Positions 42,777-51,841 of a stretch of 64,000 bases of DNA are shown here, in pieces. Within the stretch, counting starts at the first letter, position 1, and every line of letters begins with the position of its first letter. The notes beneath the pieces are model-generated. The model did not search any database, was not told the DNA's origin, and was given only the letters and a program-made list of their open reading frames with translations. Source of the stretch: DATAEG01 sp051001975 (GTDB lineage: Bacteria > Actinomycetota > Actinomycetes > Mycobacteriales > Jatrophihabitantaceae); contig JBPCMU010000065.1 in NCBI GenBank assembly GCA_051001975.1, positions 18,621-82,620 on the forward strand. The letters run 5' to 3'. Both the position numbers and the translations under genes were made by a program.

Positions 42777-44507
42777 ATGCCGACCGTTGCCGAAATGATC
42801 GTGACAGCCCTGGCCGAGCAAGGCGTCCGCACCGTGTGGGGGGTCGTCGGGGACGCACTCAACCCGGTCACCGACGCGATCCGCCGCGAGGAGCGCATCG
42901 AGTGGATCGGGGTTCGCCACGAGGAGGTCGCGGCGTTCGCCGCCGGTGCCCAGGCGCAGCTGACCGGCACGCTCGGCGTCTGTATGGGCACCGTCGGACC
43001 AGGATCGGTGCATCTTCTCAATGGTCTCTACGACGCGAAGAAGTCGCACGCGCCGGTGCTCGCGATCTGTGGGCAGGTTCCCCTCGAGGAGATGGGCTCG
43101 GACTTCTTCCAGGAGGTCGACAATGACCTCTTGTTCCGAGATGTCGCCGCGTTCACCCACACCATCACTTCGCCCGCTCAGGCTGTCACGCTCGTCGAGC
43201 AAGCCGTGCAGAGCGCGCTCAATGCGCCCGGAGTTGCGGTTCTGACTCTGCCCGGCGACGTCGGCGGCCTCGATCTGGCCAAGGGCGCGGCTACGCCCCG
43301 CTTCGTGCAAGCCCATCCGGCAAGCGTTCCCGAACACACTGCCCTGCAACGCGCGGCCGAACTGATCGACGCCGGTGACACCGTCACCCTGCTCGTCGGT
43401 ATCGGTGCGCGGGATGCGCGAGCGGAGCTACTTGATCTAGCCGAGCACCTCAGCGCTCCGATGGTGCTGACCCTCAAGGCCAAGGAGCGTCTCGAGTTCG
43501 AGAACCCCTACCAAGTGGGCCAGTCCGGATTGATCGGCAATCCGGCTGCGTCGCGGGCGTTCGAAGGTGGTGATGTGCTGCTGATGGTCGGAACCGACTT
43601 CCCGTATCGGGAGTGGTATCCGGAGGGAAAGACCGTCATCCAGATCGATGCCCGCCCGGAGCAGATCGGGCGACGCACGTCCGTTGCTCTCGGACTGGTC
43701 GGTCATGCCGCTGTAACCCTCGCGGCGTTGCGCACGATGGTGTCGGCCAAAGTCGATCGAGCGCACCTCGACAGTGCCCGAAGCCATTACGAGTCGTGGG
43801 TGCAGCGGCAGCTGGCGCTCACCGAGCCAGATCATGACACCGGCCTGGTGGGCCGAGTGCAGAAGCACTTCGACAACACCGACGAGCGCATCCGCCCGGA
43901 ACTGCTCGCCCATACGATCGGCAAGTACGCGGCACCGGACGCCGTCTTCACCTGCGACACCGGTATGTCGACGGTCTGGCTGTCCCGGTTCGTGACCATG
44001 TCAGACCGGCGCGCCCTGCTGGGTTCCTTCAACCTCGGATCGATGGCCAACGCTCTGCCACAAGCGCTCGGCGCAGCAGCGCTGGACCGCACCCGCCAGG
44101 TCGTCGCATTCTGTGGGGACGGTGGCCTGTCGATGCTGCTCGGGGACCTGATCACTGCGGTCACCCACGACCTACCGGTGAAGCTGATCGTCTTCGACAA
44201 CGCCCGCCTCGGGATGGTCAAGCTGGAGCAGGAGCAGGTCGGACTGCCCGAGTTCGGGACCGTGCTGACCAATCCGGACTTCGCCGCCGTCGCCCGCGCG
44301 ATCGGACTGCACGCCGTCCGGGTGGAGGATTCCGCCGACGTGGACGCTGCTGTGCACGATGCCTTGGCGCACGATGGTCCGGTCCTGCTCGATGTGCTCA
44401 CCAATCCGACCGAGGTCTCCGTGCCCGGCAAAGTGAAGGCGTCCCAGGGCTGGGGCTTCGCCATCGCGAAGATCCGCGAGACGGTGCTGTCCGAGGGCGA
44501 CTCCTGA
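42777..44507 (+). CDS. ThDP-dependent enzyme, pyruvate:quinone oxidoreductase (PoxB)-like
   Basis: 576 aa from the ATG at 42777 with GAGGAGGA 10 nt upstream; the open frame continues upstream without homology. Three-domain ThDP fold: catalytic Glu in GVRHEEVAAFAAGAQAQLTG near residue 47, central FAD/nucleotide-like domain (LLMVGTDFPYREWYPEG), and ThDP-Mg motif GDGGLSMLLGDLITAV to FDN near 440. The length and GKVKASQGWGFAIAK C-terminus fit PoxB, which oxidises pyruvate to acetate and CO2 and feeds the quinone pool at the membrane. Other acetohydroxyacid-type activities remain possible. Confidence 0.83.
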   Translation: MPTVAEMIVTALAEQGVRTVWGVVGDALNPVTDAIRREERIEWIGVRHEEVAAFAAGAQAQLTGTLGVCMGTVGPGSVHLLNGLYDAKKSHAPVLAICGQVPLEEMGSDFFQEVDNDLLFRDVAAFTHTITSPAQAVTLVEQAVQSALNAPGVAVLTLPGDVGGLDLAKGAATPRFVQAHPASVPEHTALQRAAELIDAGDTVTLLVGIGARDARAELLDLAEHLSAPMVLTLKAKERLEFENPYQVGQSGLIGNPAASRAFEGGDVLLMVGTDFPYREWYPEGKTVIQIDARPEQIGRRTSVALGLVGHAAVTLAALRTMVSAKVDRAHLDSARSHYESWVQRQLALTEPDHDTGLVGRVQKHFDNTDERIRPELLAHTIGKYAAPDAVFTCDTGMSTVWLSRFVTMSDRRALLGSFNLGSMANALPQALGAAALDRTRQVVAFCGDGGLSMLLGDLITAVTHDLPVKLIVFDNARLGMVKLEQEQVGLPEFGTVLTNPDFAAVARAIGLHAVRVEDSADVDAAVHDALAHDGPVLLDVLTNPTEVSVPGKVKASQGWGFAIAKIRETVLSEGDS

Positions 44508-44563
44508 GCTGCTGCCCGGTGCGTCGCACAGCCGGCCAGGTCTTTATGGCCTATCAATGAGGC

Positions 44564-45262
44564 GTGCCACATCGTCGCTCCGGACAGAAGCGCGCGGGCG
44601 AACCACGACTGCCCGCAGCGGTCGCTGTGATCGGCGCCATCGCGCTGTACGCCCTGCTACCGAACAAGCTCCTGCTCGGCCCACGATTCGTCGTCCCGGC
44701 TCTCGAGTTGGCGCTCTTCGTTCCACTGGTCGCGGCGAACCCGCGACGAATGAGTACCGAGAACCGTCTGCTGCGGCGGCTGTCCATCGGGCTGCTCCTC
44801 GTGATCGCGGCGACCAACGCGGCCGCGCTGGTGCTACTCATCCACGAGTTGGTCGGCGGAGCTGCCAAGGAAGGCGGCACATTGCTGCTGGCCGCCGGCC
44901 AGGTATGGCTGACGAATGTCCTGGTCTTCGCCCTAGCGTTCTGGGAACTCGACCGCGGCGGGCCGGTCAGCCGCACCCGGGTGTCCCGACCGAGGCTGCC
45001 GTCCGCCGACTTCCGTTTCCCGCAGGACGAAGACCACGACGCGATCACTGAGGTCGCGCAACGATCCTCCGCACGGTCGGGGTGGGCGCCGGGATTCGTC
45101 GACTACTTCTACGTCTCGATCACCAACTCGTCCGCGTTCAGCCCGACCGACACAATGCCTCTCTCGCCGCGTGCCAAGTTGCTGATGGCCACCGAATCCG
45201 TATCGGCACTGGTGATGTCCGTACTCGTCGTCGCCTTCGGGGTCGGCCTGCTCAACAGTTGA
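44564..45262 (+). CDS. Integral membrane protein with ion-channel-like C-terminus
   Basis: 232 aa from GTG. Three or four helices in the first half (IGAIALYALLPNKLLLG, LELALFVPLVAA, LLLVIAATNAAALVLLIHELVG, VWLTNVLVFALAFWELDRGG), a soluble loop RFPQDEDHDAITEVA, then DYFYVSITNSSAFSPTDTMPLSPRAKLLMATESV and a last helix. The SxxFSPTDxxPL...AKxLMxxE pattern resembles the pore region of two-helix potassium channels. Function not established. Confidence 0.72.
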   Translation: MPHRRSGQKRAGEPRLPAAVAVIGAIALYALLPNKLLLGPRFVVPALELALFVPLVAANPRRMSTENRLLRRLSIGLLLVIAATNAAALVLLIHELVGGAAKEGGTLLLAAGQVWLTNVLVFALAFWELDRGGPVSRTRVSRPRLPSADFRFPQDEDHDAITEVAQRSSARSGWAPGFVDYFYVSITNSSAFSPTDTMPLSPRAKLLMATESVSALVMSVLVVAFGVGLLNS

Positions 45263-45668
45263 CAGGATGGCACCGACGCCGATCGCGAGCTGCGAGAGGC
45301 CCGTCTGCGGCGCGACCGGCGGTGTTCGACGAGCGCCTGCACGGCGAGCACCCGGGCTCGGGTGACGATGGGATGACGCGACAGCCATTCGGGTTGCGCC
45401 TCCCGGGCGCGCAGGAACGTAGCGACGGTGAGATCGGCTTCGGGACCGGTGGGATCGCCGGCTGACCGGAACCACTGGACGAAGGGCGGTGCATTCGCGT
45501 CGGGAGGACGGCGGCGCGTCCCCCGTACGCCGCGCCGCCGCCGGCCGGTGTCGTCCTGCCCATCCATGGTCGGTGACCGCTACCGTCGCGACCCGGTCAG
45601 ACGCGACGCGGACCGGTCTGTTGCCCAGGGAAATATGGCCGGGTGCCCGGATGTCGATTGAGCGCTCA
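45263..45668. other. Stretch without convincing gene
   Basis: About 400 bp between the membrane protein and the convergent regulator gene. A 152-residue minus-strand frame crosses it but overlaps the neighbouring gene by about 150 bp and ends in Arg/Ser-rich low-complexity sequence, so I do not call it. No repeat or clear terminator is seen. Confidence 0.5.
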
Positions 45669-46232
45669 TCACGAGGACCACCTGAACAAGACGTGCGACC
45701 TGGATGCATCCCGGCGGTGAGCTACCGCTCTGCCGGCTTGGTCGAGAGTGTGTCCACGGGCGATCAGGGTGCCAATGGCCTGGTGAATGACCGACAACAC
45801 GCCCAGGCCGCCGGCGTGGACACCGGGCGTCAGCGGGAGCAGATGCTCGTCGATGACAAAATCGGAGAGCGCCGCCCCGGTCGACCAGGCCAGGTCGGCG
45901 GCCAGATCGACGAAGGCACCCGGCAGAGCCGCGTAGAAGGTCAACGCTACCCGCGATCCGGACCTGAGACGGTTCAGCGCCGACTCCGGCACCCGCAGCG
46001 AAGCGTGCACAACCGCAGGATCGGTGGGGTCGGTATCCGTCACCTCGACCGTGTCGAGGCCGACCGTGACCGTCATCGACATACCGAGGTAGGAGCCGAC
46101 CGCGATACGCAGATCGTCGTCCAGCCGGCGCAGTGCGGTACCGAGATCGATCTCCGGGTCGTCAAGCGCCTCGGTCAGATCGGCGAGCCGGGCGGTCAGG
46201 CAAGCGTTGCCGTGCAGCGGGCTCGGCTCCAA
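45669..46232 (-). CDS. ANTAR-like regulatory protein with shortened C-terminus
   Basis: 187 aa. The N-terminal two-thirds (IDLGTALRRLDDDLRIAVGSYLGMSMTVTVG, SRVALTFYAALPGAFVDLAADLAWSTG) match a degenerate sensor domain common in actinobacterial ANTAR proteins. The end LSVIHQAIGTLIARGHTLDQA is the first helix pair of ANTAR; the third helix appears shortened and is followed by RRDASRSHVLF. It probably interacts with RNA or with the GAF-ANTAR protein encoded 188 bp upstream on the same strand. Confidence 0.65.
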   Translation of the reverse strand: MEPSPLHGNACLTARLADLTEALDDPEIDLGTALRRLDDDLRIAVGSYLGMSMTVTVGLDTVEVTDTDPTDPAVVHASLRVPESALNRLRSGSRVALTFYAALPGAFVDLAADLAWSTGAALSDFVIDEHLLPLTPGVHAGGLGVLSVIHQAIGTLIARGHTLDQAGRAVAHRRDASRSHVLFRWSS

Positions 46233-46420
46233 GCTGGAGCGCCCTGAGCGCGTCGATCAGCGTGCCCGGATGGCTGCGTTACCGGGAAGGGCGACACGAA
46301 CGCGAGAGACTCAGTCGCGGGTCAGGGCCCGGTCTGTGACGAGTGTCGCGTCTCTCACCGTACCCGGCTCGGCCGGCGAGCGCGCCAAATCAACGACCGG
46401 ATCGATCGAGACACGGTCGA

Positions 46421-47257
46421 TCAGGGTCCGGTGTGCCGAGCGCGAGCCCGTCGCACGGCTTCCTCGACGATTCGTTCGGCAACGGCGGCCAGCTTGACGT
46501 TCTCGGTCTGGCTGGTCGTGCGCAGCCGGGCAAAGGCGTCCTCGGCGCTGCCGCCGTTGCGACTGCGCAAGATGCCGATCGCCTGGTCGATGATCGCGCG
46601 ACTCGTCAGCGCGGCCTGCAGGTGGCTGGCCAGCAGTTGGGCTTGAGCGAGCACCTGGGCGTTGTGGACTGCCACTGCCGCCGGCGCCGCGAACAGTTGA
46701 CCGAGTTCGGCGGCGTGGTCGTCGAAGACATCCTTGGCGTGGGCATAGACGTTGATCGCGCCGACGACCTGGCCGGGCAACAACAACGGCAAGGACAGTA
46801 CGCTGTGCACCCCGAGACGCCCGACCCGCGGGCCGAACCGTGGCCATCGTGACTCGCCACCCAATGAGCCGGACCGCACGGTGCGCTTTTCCATTGCAGC
46901 GGTGATGCACGGACCCTCGTCCAGTACCTCGTACTGAAGCGCGTCGATCTCCGACACGAACGGGTGACTGGCAGCGAGCGCCTGGACCCGGTCCTTCGTC
47001 GTGTTAGTGCACAGCAGCGTCACGCCGGCACCGTCGGCACCGGGGATCGCTTGAACGGCGAAGGCGGCTACCTGCGCCAATAGCTCGTCGAGGCCCAACG
47101 ACCCCGCGACCAGCGCCGCCAGGTCACCGAGACTGGTCTGCAGGTCGACGTGATCGGATGTCGCCTGCTGCTGGCTCAGCACGGGAGCAGCGCTCACTGG
47201 GGGGCTCGTGTCGGACCCGTCGGATTCATTCATCGGCTCGCCCTCATTCGCAGTCAC
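46421..47257 (-). CDS. GAF and ANTAR domain regulator
   Basis: 278 aa (an internal Met nine residues in is an alternative start). GAF domain about residues 35-190 (LLAQVAAFAVQAIPGADGAGVTLL, EVLDEGPCITAAMEKRTV, GAINVYAHAKDVFDDHA). ANTAR domain about 205-265 (ALTSRAIIDQAIGILRSRNGGSAEDAFARL). As with the copy at 3105, it should act by binding leader RNA hairpins. Transcribed toward the ANTAR-like gene at 45669, and divergent from the desaturase gene. Confidence 0.88.
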   Translation of the reverse strand: MTANEGEPMNESDGSDTSPPVSAAPVLSQQQATSDHVDLQTSLGDLAALVAGSLGLDELLAQVAAFAVQAIPGADGAGVTLLCTNTTKDRVQALAASHPFVSEIDALQYEVLDEGPCITAAMEKRTVRSGSLGGESRWPRFGPRVGRLGVHSVLSLPLLLPGQVVGAINVYAHAKDVFDDHAAELGQLFAAPAAVAVHNAQVLAQAQLLASHLQAALTSRAIIDQAIGILRSRNGGSAEDAFARLRTTSQTENVKLAAVAERIVEEAVRRARARHTGP

Positions 47258-47477
47258 ACGTCCCTGCCCATCATGGCATCCGAGCCTTTGCCCGGCCGTC
47301 CCGTGAAGGATCGTCGTCCGATACCAGGAATCTGTCTGCTCCGTTCATGTCGCAGAACCCAGCCCGGTCGGTATCGTCATCGGTGTTGGATTCCCAGCCA
47401 GTCCGGGCCAGTCCCGCCTCTTCGACGCGGTGCTGTGAGCATTCGTCTCGAGGCCGGACGCGATCGGTGATCTCTGG

Positions 47478-48590
47478 TTGGGGTTCGCCATCTCACTCTC
47501 ATCGCCTGCCGCGCCGCCCGAGCTCACACCGCTGACCGGCGCCGCCCGGGGCAGCGATTTCGCCACCCTCTGCCGGCAGGTTCGTGACGCCGGCCTGTTG
47601 CGTCGGCGACCGCTGGCCTACACCGTCCAGATCGCGGCCACCCTGATCTTCTTCCTCGCCGCCTGCGTAGTCGTGGCGTGGGTCGGCAACTCCTGGTTCC
47701 AGCTGCTCGCGGCCGTGTTGCTCGGAGTCGCATTCACGCAGGTCGCGTTCCTCGGCCACGACGGCGGGCATCAGCAGGTGTTCCGCAGCCGCCGCCACAA
47801 TGATCTATTCGGTCAGCTCAGCGGCAACCTGCTCGTCGGGTTGAGCTACGGCTGGTGGATCGGTAAACACAACCGGCACCACGCCAACCCCAATAAGGAA
47901 GATCACGACCCGGACATCGGCGACGGCGTACTGGTCTTCACCACCGGCCAAATGGCCGCTCGGACCGGTCGGCTCGGTCGGGCCATCACCCGTCGGCAGG
48001 CGTGGTTGTTCTTCCCGCTGCTCACCTTCGAGGGATTCAATCTGCACATCGCGAGCGTGTTGTCGCTACTTCCTTCCGCCGCGCGTAGCTGCCGGGGCGG
48101 GCGCCGCCGCACCGAGATCGTCCTGCTGAGCGCGCACCTCGTCGGCTATGTTGGTGGGCTGTTGCTGGTGATGTCACCGATGACCGCACTGGCGTTCGTC
48201 GCCGTGCATCAGGGGGTCTTCGGCCTCTACATGGGCTGCTCATTCGCCCCGAACCACAAGGGCATGCCGACGATCGGAGCCGACGAGGATGTCGACTACC
48301 TACGGCGGCAGGTACTGACATCGCGAAACGTGCGGGGCGGGGCGTTCACCGACGTGCTGTTGGGCGGGCTGAACTACCAGATCGAGCACCACCTGTTCCC
48401 GAACATGCCACGGCCGAGTCTGCGGAGGGCCCAGCCATTGGTCCGGCAGTACTGCCTGCAGCAGGGCGTGACTTACACCGAGACGTCGTTGTTCGGCTCG
48501 TATCAGGCTGCGTTGCGGCACCTCAACCAACTCGGCGCGCCACTTCGGGACGAGACCGGCAAGCCTGTGGTGCGCCCCCTCAGCCCTTGA
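47478..48590 (+). CDS. Membrane fatty acid desaturase
   Basis: 370 aa. Three His boxes that bind the di-iron centre are complete: GHDGGHQ near residue 94, HNRHH near 135 and QIEHHLFPNMPRP near 302. Paired hydrophobic segments flank them (AATLIFFLAACVVVAWVG, LLLVMSPMTALAFVAVH). It introduces a double bond into a fatty acyl chain using oxygen. The frame has no ATG or GTG start in the proper place; TTG at 47478 is used, and it could begin slightly later. Its stop overlaps the convergent permease gene by 11 bp. Confidence 0.87.
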   Translation: MGFAISLSSPAAPPELTPLTGAARGSDFATLCRQVRDAGLLRRRPLAYTVQIAATLIFFLAACVVVAWVGNSWFQLLAAVLLGVAFTQVAFLGHDGGHQQVFRSRRHNDLFGQLSGNLLVGLSYGWWIGKHNRHHANPNKEDHDPDIGDGVLVFTTGQMAARTGRLGRAITRRQAWLFFPLLTFEGFNLHIASVLSLLPSAARSCRGGRRRTEIVLLSAHLVGYVGGLLLVMSPMTALAFVAVHQGVFGLYMGCSFAPNHKGMPTIGADEDVDYLRRQVLTSRNVRGGAFTDVLLGGLNYQIEHHLFPNMPRPSLRRAQPLVRQYCLQQGVTYTETSLFGSYQAALRHLNQLGAPLRDETGKPVVRPLSP

Positions 48591-49491
48591 CGGCGCCGCT
48601 GGCCAGTCCCTGGATGTAGAAGCGCTGAAGGGCCACGTACAGGATCACGCACGGCACCATCGCGATCACCGAGCCCGCGATCAGGTAGCCGTAGTTGAGC
48701 GCGCCGTACGTGCCGCTCTGGATGTTCAGCAGTGCCACCGGCAGTGTGAACAGACTCGTCTTGGTCAGGAAGGTGAGAGCGCCGAGGAACTCGGTCCACG
48801 AAGCGAGGAACGAGTACAGGATCGTGGTTGCGACACCCGGCAGGATCAGCGGGCGCATCACGAGGAACAGCGACTTCATCGGGCCGCAGCCGTCGATGTA
48901 CGCGGAGTCCTCGAGTTCGGCCGGAACCGCCGCGAACGTGTTGCGCATGACGAACGTGCCGAACGGCAGGTTGAACGTCGTATAGAAGAGGATGAGCCCG
49001 ATCCGGCTGTCGGTGAGATGCACCGCGTTGAGCTCGAGGAACAGCGGGGTCAGTACGGCCTGGAACGGAACCATCAGCGTCAGGATGATCGTGCCGAACA
49101 CGAGGCCGGAGCCCGGGAAGCGGAACTTGGCGAAGCCGTAGCCGGCCAGCGTGGACAAGATCGCCACCAGCACGGCCGTCCCGATGGAGACGATCAGGCT
49201 GTTCGCCACGTAGCGCCACAGATGGATGTCTCCGGAGAACAGGTCCCGGTAGTTCGCGGTCGTCAGATGGGTGAAGTCGCTCCAGTGCGGTGCGATGGCG
49301 ATCCGGGACGCGGGCTCCATCGACCGGAACACCGCCCAGAGCAGCGGAACGATGAAGATTACCGAAGCTAGGATCCCGCCGGTCCAGTAGAAGACCGTGC
49401 CGCGCCGCCGATCGCGGCGGGCGCGGGTCGGTCCGCCCCTGCCACGGTCGAGGCTGGGCGCGACCGGCCCGGCAGTTGTCTGCATTGCCAT
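48580..49491 (-). CDS. Carbohydrate ABC transporter permease (CUT1, MalG-like)
   Basis: 303 aa from the ATG at 49491 with GAGGAGA upstream; a longer reading would overlap the preceding gene without homology. Six helices, and the coupling loop EDSAYIDGCGPMKSLFLVMRPLILPG is the EAA motif. It pairs with the permease upstream to form the sugar channel. Last gene of the GH127-SBP-permease-permease operon. No ATPase gene is present, so a shared MsiK-type ATPase encoded elsewhere is expected. Confidence 0.88.
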   Translation of the reverse strand: MAMQTTAGPVAPSLDRGRGGPTRARRDRRRGTVFYWTGGILASVIFIVPLLWAVFRSMEPASRIAIAPHWSDFTHLTTANYRDLFSGDIHLWRYVANSLIVSIGTAVLVAILSTLAGYGFAKFRFPGSGLVFGTIILTLMVPFQAVLTPLFLELNAVHLTDSRIGLILFYTTFNLPFGTFVMRNTFAAVPAELEDSAYIDGCGPMKSLFLVMRPLILPGVATTILYSFLASWTEFLGALTFLTKTSLFTLPVALLNIQSGTYGALNYGYLIAGSVIAMVPCVILYVALQRFYIQGLASGAVKG

Positions 49492-49501
49492 CGTGTTCTC
49501 C

Positions 49502-50455
49502 TCAGTCCTCGCCACGTAGCAGGAAGAACTGCAGCGCACTGACCACGCCGACTACGACCACGAGCACGAGCGACAGGGTGGTGGCCGCACCGAGGTGCAG
49601 TTCCACGAAGGCACGCTCGTAGATCCACATGACGACAGTCGTGGTACTCGTTCCGGGCCCACCCTGGGTCAGGATGTAGAACTGGTTGAACGCCAGGAAT
49701 GACCCGATCACCGAGAGGATCAGGGCGAGGGCGATCGTGCGTCGCAGCAGCGGGATCGTGATTCGCAACTCCTTGTCCCAGAACGATGCCCCGTCGAGGT
49801 CGGCCGATTCGTACATCTCGGACGGGACCCCCTGCATGCCGGCCATCAGCAGCATCATCGTCAGCCCGGACGCGAACCAGACGACCAGAACACAGATGAC
49901 GGTGGTCGCCGGAACGGTGTTGACGAGCCAGGCCGTCGTCCCGTCGGTGATGCCCAGCTTCTGCAGGATGACGTTCACCGCGCCGTTTCCCGGCTGTACC
50001 TCTAGCAGGGTGATGAAGCTCAGCGTGCTCAACCCGATCACATAAGGCAGGAACACCGCGGTGCGGAAGAAGACGGAGCCGCGCCTGTTGCTGCGCACCA
50101 GTACCGCCATCGCATAGCCGATCAGGAAGATCGGAGCGGTGACGATCGCGGTGTAGATCAGCGTGTACACGGTGGCGTGCCAGAACGTCGTGTCCTGGCC
50201 GATGTTCGTGTAGTTCTTGAGGCCGATGTACTTGTAGTTGCCGATCAGCGGCCAGTTCGTGAGCGAAATGTAGATCGCGAAGATGAGTGGCACGACGACC
50301 AGGGCAAGTACGAACAAGAAGGCCGGTGCGACGAGCAGGATGCCGGTGCGGCTGGGATGGGTCAGCGTGCCGCGCCGGCGACGGCGCCGCGCTGCAACAC
50401 GCAGAACCGGGTCAGTTGCTCGCGCGGGGGATGCGCTGGCGTCAACGGTGCTCAT
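49502..50455 (-). CDS. Carbohydrate ABC transporter permease (CUT1, MalF-like)
   Basis: 317 aa. A basic N-terminal tail (AARRRRRRGTLTHPSRTG) is followed by six helices. ISLTNWPLIG and the EAA loop YESADLDGASFWDKELRITIPLLRRT are characteristic. Forms the heterodimeric channel with the following permease. Separated from the solute-binding protein gene by 48 bp. Confidence 0.88.
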   Translation of the reverse strand: MSTVDASASPARATDPVLRVAARRRRRRGTLTHPSRTGILLVAPAFLFVLALVVVPLIFAIYISLTNWPLIGNYKYIGLKNYTNIGQDTTFWHATVYTLIYTAIVTAPIFLIGYAMAVLVRSNRRGSVFFRTAVFLPYVIGLSTLSFITLLEVQPGNGAVNVILQKLGITDGTTAWLVNTVPATTVICVLVVWFASGLTMMLLMAGMQGVPSEMYESADLDGASFWDKELRITIPLLRRTIALALILSVIGSFLAFNQFYILTQGGPGTSTTTVVMWIYERAFVELHLGAATTLSLVLVVVVGVVSALQFFLLRGED

Positions 50456-50503
50456 GCCGGGCTCCTCTCGACGGCCGACGGTGGCTGAATGCCGGTGCGC
50501 GCG

Positions 50504-51841
50504 TCATGTCTGTGCCTGTTTCAGAGCGCGGCTGAAAGCGGGCTGCGCCTTCTTGATCGCTGCGTCGACGTTGCCGCCGAATACGGCAGAAGTGAACATG
50601 GCGAACCAGGGACTGCTCACCTGATTGATGGCCGTGTTGTAGGCGAGGGTCTTCTCCGCATATCCGTGTGGAAGCGCATCGAGGATGACCGCGGTACGCG
50701 GGTATTTTTGTTTGAACTCGGGGGTGTTCACATCGCTGCGGATCGGCGTGTAGCCCGCCGCCGGAAGGGTGGCCTGTTGCGCAATCTGCAGCGCGTACTG
50801 GACGTACTCCCAGGCGCCGGAGGCGTTCTTCGCGCCGCGCGGGATGCCGATGTTGTCGCCGCCTACGAACACGCTGGTGCCCTTCAGCGCCCCCGGCAGC
50901 GGTGCGACGCCGACGTTCTTGGCGATCGCCGGCGTCAACCCGCCGCCGATGAGAGCGCCTTCGCTGCCCGGCCAGATACCGACGTTGCCGGCCAGGAAGT
51001 CCTTGCCCCAGGTCGCGCCGGTTTCGGTCCGGCTCGACGGCTCGGACAGGCCCTCAGCCCATACCGAGTGGTAGAAGTTGAGCATCGTCGATAGCGCTTC
51101 GTTGCCCTCGACCTTCACCGTCTGATCGCCCAGCTCGCCGGAGAACAGGTGATCGCCGCTGGCCCAGACCGAGGGCAGGCTGGTGAAGCCCATAATCCCA
51201 GGGGAGTTGCCCCCGAAGCTGAACCCCTTGACCCCGCCCCCCAACTTGGTGATCGCCTTGGCGTCGGCGAGCACGTCGGCCAGCGTCGACGGCGGCTTGT
51301 CCGGGTCGAGTCCGGCCTTCTGGAACAGCTCTCTGTTGTAGTACAGCGCGCTGACGTCGGCTGCGTACGGGACGGCATAGATCTTGTTCTGATAGGTCGC
51401 CAGGTTCATGTGGCCCGGGCTGAGCTGGTCGAAGTACGGCAGGCCTTTCGCCAACGAGGTCAGGTCGGTGAGCGCCTCGTGATAGGCGAGCAACGTCGAG
51501 TTGATGTCGTCGACGTCTACGACATCGGGTACCGAGCGACCGCGGATCGCCGTCGACAACTTGGTGATGTACTGCGTGTCCGGGATCGCGGTCAGCTCGA
51601 CGTGCAGGCCCGGATGGGTCTTGTTGAAGCTGGCCACGATGGGCGCTGAGAGCACCCGGGTTGCGGCGCGTACCCACAGCTGCACGGTGCCCTTGGCATT
51701 CTTGCCGAAGTCCGGGCCGCTGGTGTCCGGCGACGGCAGCACTCCGGCGCCGCACGCCGTGACGATGAACGTGAGTACGGCGATGCCCATGGCGATGAGC
51801 GGTCGTCGGCTGCTGCGCCGACGACGCCCGGCGGCGCTCAT
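50504..51841 (-). CDS. ABC transporter sugar-binding lipoprotein (family 1)
   Basis: 445 aa from the ATG at 51841, which overlaps the GH127 stop (ATGA). The signal peptide RRRRSSRRPLIAMG... ends at lipobox VTAC, so it is a membrane-anchored lipoprotein. The mature part is a typical sugar-binding protein: GTVQLWVRAATRVLSAPIVASFNKTHPG, VPDVVDVDDINSTLLAYHEALTDL, YNRELFQKAGLDPDKPPSTLADVL. Context suggests binding of arabino-oligosaccharides. Confidence 0.88.
   Translation of the reverse strand: MSAAGRRRRSSRRPLIAMGIAVLTFIVTACGAGVLPSPDTSGPDFGKNAKGTVQLWVRAATRVLSAPIVASFNKTHPGLHVELTAIPDTQYITKLSTAIRGRSVPDVVDVDDINSTLLAYHEALTDLTSLAKGLPYFDQLSPGHMNLATYQNKIYAVPYAADVSALYYNRELFQKAGLDPDKPPSTLADVLADAKAITKLGGGVKGFSFGGNSPGIMGFTSLPSVWASGDHLFSGELGDQTVKVEGNEALSTMLNFYHSVWAEGLSEPSSRTETGATWGKDFLAGNVGIWPGSEGALIGGGLTPAIAKNVGVAPLPGALKGTSVFVGGDNIGIPRGAKNASGAWEYVQYALQIAQQATLPAAGYTPIRSDVNTPEFKQKYPRTAVILDALPHGYAEKTLAYNTAINQVSSPWFAMFTSAVFGGNVDAAIKKAQPAFSRALKQAQT

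Noticed and set aside
45109..45567. 152-residue minus-strand frame with a fairly protein-like middle (FVQWFRSAGDPTGPEADL)
   Set aside because: Its end overlaps the membrane-protein gene by about 150 bp and turns into Arg/Ser repeats; no ribosome site is visible.
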